Part shown: piece after piece, positions 16,904 through 26,827 of the stretch
Numbering within the stretch: position 1 is the first letter of the stretch
How the letters are laid out: every line of letters starts with the position of its first letter
DNA from: Acidobacteriota bacterium
Lineage (GTDB): Bacteria; Acidobacteriota; Terriglobia; Terriglobales; Acidobacteriaceae
DNA length: 36,356 nt
NCBI GenBank assembly: GCA_019243475.1
Contig: JAFAUE010000092.1
Span: 1-36,356 of the forward strand
Reading direction: 5' to 3'
Program-made: the position numbers and the translations under genes
The notes under the pieces: model-generated
What the model was told of the DNA's origin: nothing
The model's input: only the letters and a program-made list of their open reading frames with translations
Database searches by the model: none

Positions 16904-18499
16904 ATGATTCCGTCGAAAAGAACTCGCTTAGGGGAGCTCTGCTCTCTCGTCATCCTGGCGGTTGCGACAACCTCGCTCGTTGCTCAAAGCCCGGCGTTCA
17001 ATCCGAGCAAACTTCCGGTTGTTGCCACCATCGATGAACGCTTCCAGTCCTACAACATCGAGATGGTGGAGGTGACCGGCGGCCGGTTTTGGAAGCCATA
17101 CGGCAGTTCTTCAACCAGCGCGGACGCCGCAAACCAGTCGAAGCCATCAGCCGGTACTCCGACCGGGCTTAATGCCGACCTTTTTCAATATCGTCCACCC
17201 ATCGATCTTGCCAACCGACGCCTGCGAAAACTCGCCACTGCGCTCGGCCCCGCGTACGTTCGTGTAAGCGGCAGCTGGGCCAATAACGTCTATTTCCACG
17301 ATTCAGACGCTCCTCCTCCAGCCAACGCACCTTCCGGCTTCGGAGCTGTACTCACGCGGCCTGAGTGGAAGAGCGTGATTTACTTCGCTCATGACGCCAA
17401 CGCAGACATCGTCACCTCCTTCGCGATCAGCAGTGGAACGCGAGACGCGAACGGAGTCTGGACGACTGAGCAAGCCGGCAAAATCCTCGCGTACACGAAG
17501 TCAACCAGGGGACACATTGCTGCCATTGAATTCATGAATGAGCCGAATCTGCCAGGATTCGGCAGCGCGCCCAAGGGATACGACGCCAAGGCCTACGCAC
17601 GCGACCTCGCGATCTTCGAACCATTTCTGAAACAGAACTCGCCAGGCACCCTTCTGCTTGGTCCTGGATCGACGGCGGAGGGTGCCCACAACCAGCCACC
17701 GGCCATTCCCGGAATCCTCACGACGGAGGATTTGATGACAGCTATAGGCCCGGCCTTCGACATCTTTGACTACCATCTCTACGCCGCTGTTTCCCAGCGT
17801 TGTGCGAACAGGAGCCCGGAGCGGCAGATCACAGCGGGAGATGCGCTCTCCGCGGACTGGCTTTCGCGCCCCCAAGCTATAAATACGTTCTACTCCAATC
17901 TTCGCGATCGTTTCGAACCGGGCACGCCAATTTGGATCACCGAGACGGCGGATACCGCATGCGGCGGTAATCCCTGGGCCTCAACTTTCCGCGATACATT
18001 TCGCTATGTAGTGGAACATGCGGAGCTCGCGCGAGCTGGCGTAAAGGTAGTCATGCATAACACTCTGGCCGCGAGTGATTATGGACTTCTTGACCAGAAG
18101 ACGTTCCAACCGCGTCCCAACTACTGGGGCGCGCTCCTTTGGCGCACTCTCATGGGCACCACGGTACTGGATCCGCAGCTGCCGAAAACAGAGAACGTCT
18201 ATACCTACGCGCACTGCATGCGCGAGCATCCAGGTGGAGTCGTCTTGTTGGTGGTGAATGCGGATCAAGAACGGCCGTATCACATCGAGTTGCCTCTGGC
18301 GGCCGAACGGTACACACTGAGCGCGACCACGCTTGATCAGACAGGAGTAAAGCTTGACGGCTCGCAGCTCGCCTTAGGCAATCACGACGAGATCCCGCAA
18401 CTAAAAGGCAAGGCAATACACAAAGGTCCCATCGGCTTCGAGTCTAAGACGATCACTTTCCTGGCGATACCTGACGCAAACAATGCAGCCTGCCGCTGA
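16904..18499 (+). CDS. secreted glycoside hydrolase, GH79/heparanase-like
   Basis: Signal peptide; FMNEPNLPGFG (acid/base Glu), WITETADTACGG (nucleophile Glu), GVKVVMHNTLAASDYGLLDQKTFQPRPNYWGALLWRTLMGTTVL parallels heparanase [40 protein letters not shown]. Confidence 0.82.
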   Translation: MIPSKRTRLGELCSLVILAVATTSLVAQSPAFNPSKLPVVATIDERFQSYNIEMVEVTGGRFWKPYGSSSTSADAANQSKPSAGTPTGLNADLFQYRPPIDLANRRLRKLATALGPAYVRVSGSWANNVYFHDSDAPPPANAPSGFGAVLTRPEWKSVIYFAHDANADIVTSFAISSGTRDANGVWTTEQAGKILAYTKSTRGHIAAIEFMNEPNLPGFGSAPKGYDAKAYARDLAIFEPFLKQNSPGTLLLGPGSTAEGAHNQPPAIPGILTTEDLMTAIGPAFDIFDYHLYAAVSQRCANRSPERQITAGDALSADWLSRPQAINTFYSNLRDRFEPGTPIWITETADTACGGNPWASTFRDTFRYVVEHAELARAGVKVVMHNTLAASDYGLLDQKTFQPRPNYWGALLWRTLMGTTVLDPQLPKTENVYTYAHCMREHPGGVVLLVVNADQERPYHIELPLAAERYTLSATTLDQTGVKLDGSQLALGNHDEIPQLKGKAIHKGPIGFESKTITFLAIPDANNAACR

Positions 18500-18524
18500 T
18501 TGGTTTTGCTCGACTTCGAGGTTC

Positions 18525-19610
18525 TCAATTCTGAGCAGCTGGAGTTGGCGGAATGCAGGTCGTCGTCATGCCAAGTGGACTTCTGATTGAGTGGCCTTCG
18601 ACTTCGCTATAGTCCCAAACGGCGGATCTCCGTAATTGCGAAATGATTTCCAGGCAGTGTCCTGCCTGCGCACTACGTTGGAATTTCCATTGCTCAAGCA
18701 AGCTGTAGGCCTGATCGCCAATCTCGACGTTCGGATCTGCCATGGCTGAAGCGAGTAGCTGGCGAATAGCGCTGTCATCCGCGGACCCGCCATCGCTTGC
18801 GGCACGGAAGATGATTGGTTCCATCCATAACAGTGCCTCGTATCGCTCGGTTGCGTTTTTGCTCTGGAGAAGCTCGCTAGTGCGAACGACCAGAGCTTGC
18901 CTACAGGTTGGCGAAGCGCTGCATTTGCCGTAATCGGTGAGCCGATGCGCCGCAACATCACGAATCCATGGAATCGGCTCATTCAGGGCGGCAATGAAAG
19001 GGTCGAGGTTCGAATTACCAGTGGCTGCATCAATAGCAAGGAAATGCTGAACCTGCGCTAGCAGCTCTCCTTGCCCGGGCACGCTCAAATCGATAGCGCC
19101 AGGCACGTAGGCGTGATTTCCAAAGTCGCCGTAAGTGTGGAGGTTGTAGCCGATGATGTAATGTCCTCCGAGCTCTGGCTTTTTGCGATCAAGGGCGGTT
19201 GGTCGCTGGCTGTTGAAGATTATGTACACTCCTTCTCGAACTGGCCTCCACAGTGATTCCGTTTCGATCTCCTTCTTCTCCGAACTACCGCGCAGGAACT
19301 GTTCGATCTCAAGACTAACGCTGAGATTCGCGCCTTTCTGCTGTCGCGAAATGGCGGTGACTCTCGCCACGGCGATCAGATTGTTCGGATCCAACAATGC
19401 ACCGGCCAAGTCAGGCCAAGCAAATTGATCATGATCTTTAAAAATTTCCTTCTGGGCATTGGCCCGAGACAGTTGGATTGCCTGGACTTCTGCTTCCGGC
19501 ATCGAGGGGAGGACCTTCCATGTTAAGAGAGGTTCCTGAGCTCCGATAAAAACAGGACCGAAGAAAACAGCAAGCAGAGTGATAACTTTTGCGCGCGACA
19601 TCATTCCCAC
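18525..19610 (-). CDS. secreted hypothetical protein, possible HEAT-like C-terminal helices
   Basis: N-terminal signal AKVITLLAVFFGPVFIGAQ; long well-formed ORF; helical repeats around DPFIAALNEPIPWIRDVAAHRLTDYGKC. Confidence 0.65.
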   Translation of the reverse strand: MGMMSRAKVITLLAVFFGPVFIGAQEPLLTWKVLPSMPEAEVQAIQLSRANAQKEIFKDHDQFAWPDLAGALLDPNNLIAVARVTAISRQQKGANLSVSLEIEQFLRGSSEKKEIETESLWRPVREGVYIIFNSQRPTALDRKKPELGGHYIIGYNLHTYGDFGNHAYVPGAIDLSVPGQGELLAQVQHFLAIDAATGNSNLDPFIAALNEPIPWIRDVAAHRLTDYGKCSASPTCRQALVVRTSELLQSKNATERYEALLWMEPIIFRAASDGGSADDSAIRQLLASAMADPNVEIGDQAYSLLEQWKFQRSAQAGHCLEIISQLRRSAVWDYSEVEGHSIRSPLGMTTTCIPPTPAAQN

Positions 19611-19721
19611 TCTTACATTCAGAGTACTAGCTTTCGGATTCGCGATGCCTCTGCGGGCCGCCGCAGCTTCGTCCCAGGGTGGTATGCTTTTTGGTTTCCA
19701 CTTCCCTCCAGGAGATTGACT

Positions 19722-20324
19722 GTGAAGAGCTACAAAGCAGTTGGCCTCATTGTTGCACTCTGTTTTGGGCTGACGTTGAGCGCGGTGGCGCAGGGCGGAG
19801 GACAGTCGTCATCCGAACCTCCAACCATCGCTTCGGTACTGAACCGGCAGTTGGGCAGCATTGAACGCGAGGTCATGGGCGCCGCCGAAGCCATTCCGGA
19901 GGACAAGTACGACTTTTCCCCAGCCACGGCAAACATTCCCGGCGACTTCAAGACTCCCAACCCGGTGCGCACGATGAGCGAGCAGTTCAAGCACATCGGA
20001 GACGCTCTCGAATCCTATTCGGCCTCTGTGCTGGGGCAGAAGCACGAAGGTTCGTCAGACGAAAACGGTCCCAAGAACGTCAAAACGAAGGCCGAAGTGA
20101 TCAGCTTCCTGAAAGCGGAATTTGCCAAGGCTCACAGTGCTATCGACACCATCAACCAGCAAAACGTGGTTGAACCAATCGCCACGTCTTCGGGGAAGGG
20201 CAAGACCACTCGCTTGTCCGGAGCGATAAGCATGATCGGCCACACCAATAATCACTACGGACAGATCATCGAGTATTTGCGTATGAATGGCATGGTGCCC
20301 CCGGAGAGTCAGCCCCGGAAGTAA
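19722..20324 (+). CDS. secreted DinB-like protein
   Basis: GTG start 7 nt after AGGAG (alternative TTG at 19716); signal KSYKAVGLIVALCFGLTLSAVAQ; MSEQFKHIGDALESYS and MIGHTNNHYGQIIEYLRMNGMVPPES. Confidence 0.8.
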   Translation: MKSYKAVGLIVALCFGLTLSAVAQGGGQSSSEPPTIASVLNRQLGSIEREVMGAAEAIPEDKYDFSPATANIPGDFKTPNPVRTMSEQFKHIGDALESYSASVLGQKHEGSSDENGPKNVKTKAEVISFLKAEFAKAHSAIDTINQQNVVEPIATSSGKGKTTRLSGAISMIGHTNNHYGQIIEYLRMNGMVPPESQPRK

Positions 20325-20507
20325 GATCCTGAAGTGCCGGTTTGGTAACTGTTATTTCCGATTCTCTTCCGCTAACTCTCCTCTTTTCTTGCCGTCAGAA
20401 TGAGGGGAAGGGAACTGGAGCGGCTTGGCAACCGTAACAAATCTTTGGGAGACGAGGCTCTTCTGGCCCGGCTCGAACCTCCTCCTAACCACTCCCCTCG
20501 AGGGCAG

Positions 20508-21689
20508 ATGCTGTCATTAAGCAGTAAAGCGTCCGGTATTGCGCAGTCCGAGATTCGCGTCATGTCCATCGAGTGCGACAGGGTGCGGGGCATCAATTTG
20601 GCGCAAGGGATTTGCGACACCGAAGTGCCTGAACCGGTACAGCGGGCGGCGATCAACGCGATCCGCAGCGGAAGTAATTCTTATACGCGGCTCGATGGTA
20701 TCGCTACTCTCCGCCATGCGATTGCGCGCAAAATGCGCGACTTCAACCACGTGAACGTCGATCCGGATCGGGAAATCGTGGTGACCGCTGGATCCACCGG
20801 CGCCTTCTACTCCGCATGCATGGGCCTGCTCAACCCCGGCGACGAAGTGATTGTCTTTGAGCCGTACTACGGCTATCACGTGCACACACTTATGGCGCTC
20901 GATTGCGTGCCGGTGTACGTGACCATGCATCCGCCGAAATGGATCTTCAGTCGCGAGCAGTTTGAGCACGCAATTACTCCGCGGACCCGGGCCATTATCC
21001 TCAACACGCCGGCGAATCCATCCGGCAAAGTATTTAACCGCGAAGAGCTCGAGTTCGTAGCCGGACTGGCGATTCACCACGATCTCTTCGTGATCACCGA
21101 TGAGATCTACGAATATTTTGTCTACGACGACAACCAGCACACCAGCCCAGCCTCGTTGCCGGACATGGCGGGACGCACAATTACCATTTCGGGATTTTCA
21201 AAGGCATACAGCATCACCGGCTGGCGCATTGGATATGCCGTTTGCGACCGGCGCTGGGCGCAGGCTATTGGCTACTTTCACGATCTTGCTTATATCTGCG
21301 CGCCTTCGCCATTCCAGCACGGAGCTACGGCCGGACTAGAGGAGCTCGCGCCTGACTTCTATCAGTCACTGGCGGCCGAATACTGTGCCAAGCGCGACCT
21401 ACTCTGTACCACTTTGGAACAAGCTGGGTTACCTCCATCCTGGCCACAAGGATCGTATTACGTCCTCGCCGACGCTTCGGGTCTTCCAGGACAGAACAGC
21501 AAGGAGAAAGCCATGTACCTCCTGGCCCAGGCAGGAGTCGCCGCTGTTCCCGGCGAGGCTTTCTTCAACGGAGGCGGGCGCAATCTGCTGCGCTTCTGCT
21601 TCGCCAAAAAAGAGACCGACCTTGAAGAAGCGTGCCGTCGGCTGAGCAGGCTGGAGATCTCTGCTCCAACGGCCGGCAGCCGCTGCTAG
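20508..21689 (+). CDS. PLP-dependent aminotransferase, class I/II
   Basis: GINLAQGICDTEVPEPV, SNSYTRLDGIATLRHAIARKM, LNTPANPSGKVF, VITDEIYEYFVYD, TISGFSKAYSITGWRIGYAV (PLP Lys). ORF start 20400 probably extended; ATG 20508 preferred. Confidence 0.92.
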   Translation: MLSLSSKASGIAQSEIRVMSIECDRVRGINLAQGICDTEVPEPVQRAAINAIRSGSNSYTRLDGIATLRHAIARKMRDFNHVNVDPDREIVVTAGSTGAFYSACMGLLNPGDEVIVFEPYYGYHVHTLMALDCVPVYVTMHPPKWIFSREQFEHAITPRTRAIILNTPANPSGKVFNREELEFVAGLAIHHDLFVITDEIYEYFVYDDNQHTSPASLPDMAGRTITISGFSKAYSITGWRIGYAVCDRRWAQAIGYFHDLAYICAPSPFQHGATAGLEELAPDFYQSLAAEYCAKRDLLCTTLEQAGLPPSWPQGSYYVLADASGLPGQNSKEKAMYLLAQAGVAAVPGEAFFNGGGRNLLRFCFAKKETDLEEACRRLSRLEISAPTAGSRC

Positions 21690-21704
21690 CCAGACCTGCT
21701 TAAG

Positions 21705-23261
21705 CTACTGGCTGCTTCCGTGGTTTTCGTGCAGCAGCGTCGGATTGCGCGGGAACTTGAAATAGGGAAGGCGGACGTTGTCGATCTGGATCTGATCAGC
21801 ACGCTTCGCTGGATCAGGGAGGAAATTGGCCGCCGCCTGTGCGGTGTCGAAGTCGTCCTGATCGACGCCATCGCCGCTCACTCCAAAGCCGCCCACCATC
21901 ACGCCGTTCTTGTACAAAGGCGTGCTTCCGGGAAAGAAAACAATTCCGTTCTGGAACTGACTGGGAGGCTGATGTCCGTTGGTGCAAGGATGGGCCGTGT
22001 CGTAAAGGTACAGATTGAAGAACGGACCGGGCGGATTTGCGTCGATTCCCGGCGGAAAGAACGGCTGGGAGCCGAAGCTGATGGTGCGGTTGGAGACAGC
22101 CGTTCCGGGAGGCACGCCTGGCATGTCCTGTGCGTCCACCGACGCGCTGGAGAAATAGATTACGTTGCGGGCTTTTGCAACCGCCACGTCGGCCGAGAAG
22201 ATCGTCGCGTCGGGCATGCGATAGAAAGCCAGCAGGTCTCCATTCAGGTCCGAAACCGCGAAGGCGAAACGTGCGGGCGAACCGCTGGGCAAGCGAATCA
22301 CTGCGCGTTCAGTGTTGGCGACGCTGATCGCGGTATTCACAATTGAGTTCACGTCATCCAGCGTCAAGCCGCCAGTGCCGGCTCTTCGTGTAATGAGGTC
22401 ACCGTCAGGAGCGGGCCCTGGACTGGGTAGCGGACCAACAACGAATGCACCGTTGGCTGTCCCGGTGGTGATCCCAGCAGGCGCAACCTGGTTTTGCACG
22501 AAGGGCAAAGCGATACCGCCGATGATCACAACTCCCGGTGGCGCCGGATTGGGAACGAGACCGGTCCCGGCGATGCCATTAAAGGCGGCATATTCGTTCA
22601 CATCGTTGGTCGAACCGGCCACTCCCACTCCACCAGCTAGATGGCCGTTCTTGAATATTGGTACTCCGCCTCCGTTCGCTGCGTTGGGATCTGAATCAAA
22701 GACATCGGCCTTGCCGGTGACGATCCCAGTTCCGGTTGTGCTTCCGTCGATGGAGCGCGACTGTGGCAATGCCTGGCCAGGCAGGTAATTGCTGGTGAGA
22801 AAGCAGCCGCGGTTGGTGTTCTCAATGCCGTAGAGGTCCGCGTTAGGAACGTTGGTGATTCCAGGAGGGAAGTGAACCCCGCTGATGTACCGAACCGTAC
22901 GCGAGGAGAGCGGCGCCTGATCATTCGAAAAGAACGAAGCGGTGCGAGCCAACCCAACCGCGAGCTCCTCCGTGTTTACGGCCTGGCTAAAGTTGCCGAT
23001 CGAAGTGGCCGGTGTCCCCGGTTTCACATAAACGGCGAGAATATTTCCCTGACGGTTCGTTACTGCCACAGCAACGGGAACGTTCACCGATGCAGCGGCA
23101 GCCTGAGCCACAGCTTGCACATCGGCCGTCGTGAGTTGATTCACATTCGTCTGCAGACCTGGCGGAGGTGCGCCCGGCGGATTTGGTGTTGTGCCCCCGC
23201 AGGCGAGGAAATACAACAGAAGCAGGGAAGTACCGGCCGCGGCGAGTATGCGCTGGTTCAT
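21705..23261 (-). CDS. lipoprotein with two GlcG/HbpS-like heme-binding domains
   Basis: Signal with lipobox-like LYFLAC|GG; domain 1 LTTADVQAVAQAAAASVNVPVAVAVTNRQGNILAVYVKPG; domain 2 LTLDDVNSIVNTAISVANTERAVIRLPSGSPARFAFAVSDLNGDLLAFYRMP; repeated PLYKNG..VGGFGVSGDGVDQ / PIFKNGHLAGGVGVAGSTNDVNE. Confidence 0.8.
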   Translation of the reverse strand: MNQRILAAAGTSLLLLYFLACGGTTPNPPGAPPPGLQTNVNQLTTADVQAVAQAAAASVNVPVAVAVTNRQGNILAVYVKPGTPATSIGNFSQAVNTEELAVGLARTASFFSNDQAPLSSRTVRYISGVHFPPGITNVPNADLYGIENTNRGCFLTSNYLPGQALPQSRSIDGSTTGTGIVTGKADVFDSDPNAANGGGVPIFKNGHLAGGVGVAGSTNDVNEYAAFNGIAGTGLVPNPAPPGVVIIGGIALPFVQNQVAPAGITTGTANGAFVVGPLPSPGPAPDGDLITRRAGTGGLTLDDVNSIVNTAISVANTERAVIRLPSGSPARFAFAVSDLNGDLLAFYRMPDATIFSADVAVAKARNVIYFSSASVDAQDMPGVPPGTAVSNRTISFGSQPFFPPGIDANPPGPFFNLYLYDTAHPCTNGHQPPSQFQNGIVFFPGSTPLYKNGVMVGGFGVSGDGVDQDDFDTAQAAANFLPDPAKRADQIQIDNVRLPYFKFPRNPTLLHENHGSSQ

Positions 23262-23373
23262 GTCTGCGCTGGGGGTTCGGAAAGTGTAGCCAGTGTATTG
23301 GCAATCGACAAGAGGCGGGATTGCGATCGGATTTTTATGGTCCTGTGATTCTCATCATTTACCATCGCTGACC

Positions 23374-26151
23374 ATGAACAAACGTCTGCTTCGGATCGCA
23401 CTCATGCTGTGTACGCTGTTCATCGGATTTCGGATGGTTCGCGCATACCAGGAGCGCAGCGGACGTGTCTCGCTGCCCAGCAGCAAACTGCTGCTGCAGT
23501 CCGTTCCTGGCAATCCGCAGCGCACGAACAGTTTTCCCGCCGCGATGGCCCTCTCGCCGGACGGCAAGTTTGCCGCGTTGCTCAACGACGGCTACGGCAC
23601 GTTCGAGTCGCAGTACGAACAGTCAATCGCGATCCTGGATCTTGCCAGCAATACACTCAGCGACTTTCCGGACACTCGATTCCAGCGCAGAGCCAGGCAG
23701 ACATATTTCTACGGGTTGACGTTCAACGGAGACGGCTCCAAGCTCTTTGCGAGCGTTGGATCGATCACGGACCCAACAGGCACAGAGTCCGGCGACACGG
23801 GTGACGGCATCGCCGTTTATGACTTCGAGAACGGCAAGGTCCGACCAGCTGACTTTATCGCCTTTCCGCCTTCCACCCGACCGGCGCAACCTAAGCGTCC
23901 TCCGGAAGACCCTTCTATGGAGCCTGAACCAGTTCAGAAGACAACCGTACGCTTTCCCGCGGGACTTAGCCTTTTCAAGCGCGAGGGGCGGGAGATGTTG
24001 CTGGTCGCCGACAATCTGTCCGATGTTGCGGAGATCGTCGATCCTAGTTCCAAAAAGGTTACTCAGACGATCGATCTGGCTGTTTATCCGGTCGTGCCCG
24101 GCTCTTATCCGCTCGCTACCTGCGTGACCAAAGACGGAAACACAGGATATGTGAGTCTGTGGAACGCATCGCGCGTTGCCGAAATGGATCTCGCGGCCGG
24201 CAAACTGCGCCGCATGATCGAACTTCACACGCCAAAATCGAATGTCGCACCCGGCTCGCATCCGACCGCCTTATTGCTGAGTCCGGATGAAAGTAAGCTC
24301 TACGTCGCGCTTGCGAACACGGATGAGGTAGCGGTAATTCCGCGTCCAAGCGGCGAACCGTTCTACCTGAGCACCAAGCTGCCTGGACAACAGTATGGCG
24401 GAAGCTTCCCCATTGCACTTGCCCAGACTGCCGATGGCCGACATTTGTTTGTTGCCAACGCCAGCTCTGATGCTATTGCGGTCTTCAATCGCATCGCCCC
24501 GAACGTAACTGCTCAGGGATTTGTCCCCACGGAGTGGTATCCAACCGCTGTCGGCGTCAGCAACGGGGAACTCCTTATCGCAACCGGAAAGGGAAGGGGA
24601 ACCGGACCCAATCCGGGATTCAAGGGCAGTTCCACCGCTCCCGGACAGAACTATTACATCGCTTCACTGGTGTATGGCTCCATCGCGCGGATTGCCCTCG
24701 AAGATATCGACGGGAATCTGACCGCCTGGACGGAGCAAGTGATGGCGAGCAATCTCATGCGCGGCAATTCCGATCGGATTTCGTTTTCCTCGGGAAAGAA
24801 CGAAATCAAACATGTGATCTACGTAATCAAGGAAAATCGAACCTACGACCAAATCCTTGGGGACCTTGGCGTCGGTAACGGCGATCCTTCCATCACCATG
24901 TACGGCGAACAGATCACCCCTAATGAACACAAGCTGGCCCGGCAGTTCGGCGTGCTCGACAATTTCTATGATAGCGGCGAGGTTTCCGGCGACGGACATC
25001 AATGGTCAAATGCCGCTATCAGCAGTGACTACAACGAACAGACGTGGGAGATCGCCTATCGCGGCAAGGAGCGCTCGTACGATTTTGGCGGGATCGTTGA
25101 CGATCGTTATCCGGTGCGGGAGCATATTCCCGACGCGGATGATCCCGGAACGGGATTCCTATGGGGCGATCTGCAGAAGAATGGACTCACTTATCGCGAC
25201 TACGGGGAGTTCATCTCCACGGAATTTTGTGATCAAAATATTACGAATGAAATGCCGCAAATGGGAACGCCGCTCATGGCCGGTCCGAAATGTGGTCGTA
25301 ATGCAGTGGCTCAAGGCGAGCCCCTGCCCGATTACCTTGGCCAGCCCCACGGCGCGAAGAGTCCATGGCCGTGGCGGATCCCGCTCATAGGCAGGAGTGT
25401 AGCCACGAAGCCCGAACTGGAAGGGCACTTCGATCCTCGTTACCCCACTTTCAATTTGACCTTCCCCGATCAACTTCGCGCCGACGAGTTCCTCAACGAG
25501 TTCTCCCAATTTGTGGCCAGGTCTAAAGCTGGAGCGGCCGCTCTGCCGCAGTTCATCCTGCTTTATCTGCCGGACGACCATACTTCGGGAACGAAGCCGG
25601 GAGTCGCCACTCCATCGGCGGCGGTCGCCGACAACGATCTTGCTTTAGGCCGCGTGGTTGATGCAGTCTCGCATAGCCCATTTTGGAACAACACGGCCAT
25701 CTTCGTCCTCGAAGACGATGCGCAGAACGGCGCAGATCACGTAGACGCTCATCGCAGCACGGCTTTGGTAATCAGCCGATTCTCACCGCGGCAGCCGGAG
25801 GGCAAGCCGTTTGTCGATCACACCTTCTACACAACAGTAAACACCGTGCGGACGATGGAAGCTTTACTCGGCCTACCCCCGATGAACAATAACGACGCGC
25901 ATGCTGCAGTAATGGCTCCGTTATTTTCCGGCGCAGGCACTCAAGCCGCTTTTGCCGCCGACACTCGGAACCGTGACAACGGTCTGATCTATAAGATCAA
26001 TCCACCTAAAGGGCCCGATGCGAAGCAGTCTTCCCGGCTCGACTTCAGTCATCCAGATGCTGCCGACGCCGGCATTCTGAATGCAATTTTGTGGCGCGAG
26101 CGATTTGGGAACAGACCATTGCCGAAAGCTCCTGGAGCAGAGTTTCGCTGA
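23374..26151 (+). CDS. YncE-like beta-propeller fused to phosphoesterase (alkaline phosphatase/phospholipase C superfamily)
   Basis: Propeller repeats (MALSPDGKFAALLNDGYGTF, ALLLSPDESKLYVALANTDEVAVIPRP, ALAQTADGRHLFVANASSDAIAVFNR) then KHVIYVIKENRTYDQILGDLG..HKLARQFGVLDNFYDSGEVSGDGHQWSNAA..FVLEDDAQNGADHVDAHRS. ATG 23374 preferred. Confidence 0.88.
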   Translation: MNKRLLRIALMLCTLFIGFRMVRAYQERSGRVSLPSSKLLLQSVPGNPQRTNSFPAAMALSPDGKFAALLNDGYGTFESQYEQSIAILDLASNTLSDFPDTRFQRRARQTYFYGLTFNGDGSKLFASVGSITDPTGTESGDTGDGIAVYDFENGKVRPADFIAFPPSTRPAQPKRPPEDPSMEPEPVQKTTVRFPAGLSLFKREGREMLLVADNLSDVAEIVDPSSKKVTQTIDLAVYPVVPGSYPLATCVTKDGNTGYVSLWNASRVAEMDLAAGKLRRMIELHTPKSNVAPGSHPTALLLSPDESKLYVALANTDEVAVIPRPSGEPFYLSTKLPGQQYGGSFPIALAQTADGRHLFVANASSDAIAVFNRIAPNVTAQGFVPTEWYPTAVGVSNGELLIATGKGRGTGPNPGFKGSSTAPGQNYYIASLVYGSIARIALEDIDGNLTAWTEQVMASNLMRGNSDRISFSSGKNEIKHVIYVIKENRTYDQILGDLGVGNGDPSITMYGEQITPNEHKLARQFGVLDNFYDSGEVSGDGHQWSNAAISSDYNEQTWEIAYRGKERSYDFGGIVDDRYPVREHIPDADDPGTGFLWGDLQKNGLTYRDYGEFISTEFCDQNITNEMPQMGTPLMAGPKCGRNAVAQGEPLPDYLGQPHGAKSPWPWRIPLIGRSVATKPELEGHFDPRYPTFNLTFPDQLRADEFLNEFSQFVARSKAGAAALPQFILLYLPDDHTSGTKPGVATPSAAVADNDLALGRVVDAVSHSPFWNNTAIFVLEDDAQNGADHVDAHRSTALVISRFSPRQPEGKPFVDHTFYTTVNTVRTMEALLGLPPMNNNDAHAAVMAPLFSGAGTQAAFAADTRNRDNGLIYKINPPKGPDAKQSSRLDFSHPDAADAGILNAILWRERFGNRPLPKAPGAEFR

Positions 26152-26327
26152 TCGGCTAACTTGGCCAGTAGCGAATAAGTTGAGTACGCAAAGCCAAGAA
26201 TGCGAAGCCTTGCTCTGCGCTTTCGCAGGGAATGTCATAGATTGCTGGTGACATTGCATGAAGAAGCTGGCGTAAGCAGCCAGCGCTAGTATGTAGAATA
26301 AAAAACATATAACGGAGGACCTAATTC

Positions 26328-26753
26328 ATGTACCCAGAACTTATGGTTTTGCCGATGCGCGAAGAGCTGACTCGTCTCGGCATCAGGGAGACAAGAACGG
26401 CCGAAGACGTAGACCAGGCCTTAAGGCATCCAGGCACGACGATGGTAGTGGTGAACTCAATGTGTGGATGTGCCGCAGGGAAGATGCGTCCGGCAGTACG
26501 CGCGGCGCTGCAAAATGAAGTCAAGCCCGACCAAAGCATCACCGTCTTCGCCGGCCAGGACCGCGAAGCTACTGAAAAAGCTCGTGGCTACTTCACCGGA
26601 TTTCCGCCATCTTCCCCTTCGATCGGAATTCTGCGCAATGGCGAGCTCGTTTACATGATGCAGCGCTCCGATATTGAAACCAATGATCCTCGCAGCATCG
26701 CCTTGAAGCTGGCGCAGGCGTTCAATCAATTTTGTGCGAAGGCTCAAGTGTAG
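26328..26753 (+). CDS. BrxA/BrxB (YphP/YqiW) family bacilliredoxin
   Basis: MYPELMVLPMREELTRLG..VVNSMCGCAAGKMRPAVR..VFAGQDREATEKARGYFTGFPPSSPSIGILRNGELVYMMQRSDIE: CGC redox motif; ACGGAGG upstream. Confidence 0.92.
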   Translation: MYPELMVLPMREELTRLGIRETRTAEDVDQALRHPGTTMVVVNSMCGCAAGKMRPAVRAALQNEVKPDQSITVFAGQDREATEKARGYFTGFPPSSPSIGILRNGELVYMMQRSDIETNDPRSIALKLAQAFNQFCAKAQV

Positions 26754-26827
26754 TCAGTCGCGGCCATGTTCCCGCCCCGAGAGACATTAGGGGCTTCTGC
26801 CATGGCCAATAGACTGCTGCAACAGTT

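Noticed and set aside
23623-24261. 212-aa - strand ORF
   Set aside because: Antisense to the propeller-phosphoesterase gene; no domain.
26266-26284. Hairpin GCTGGC-N7-GCCAGC upstream of the bacilliredoxin
   Set aside because: Short stem without U-tract; too weak to call a terminator or riboswitch.
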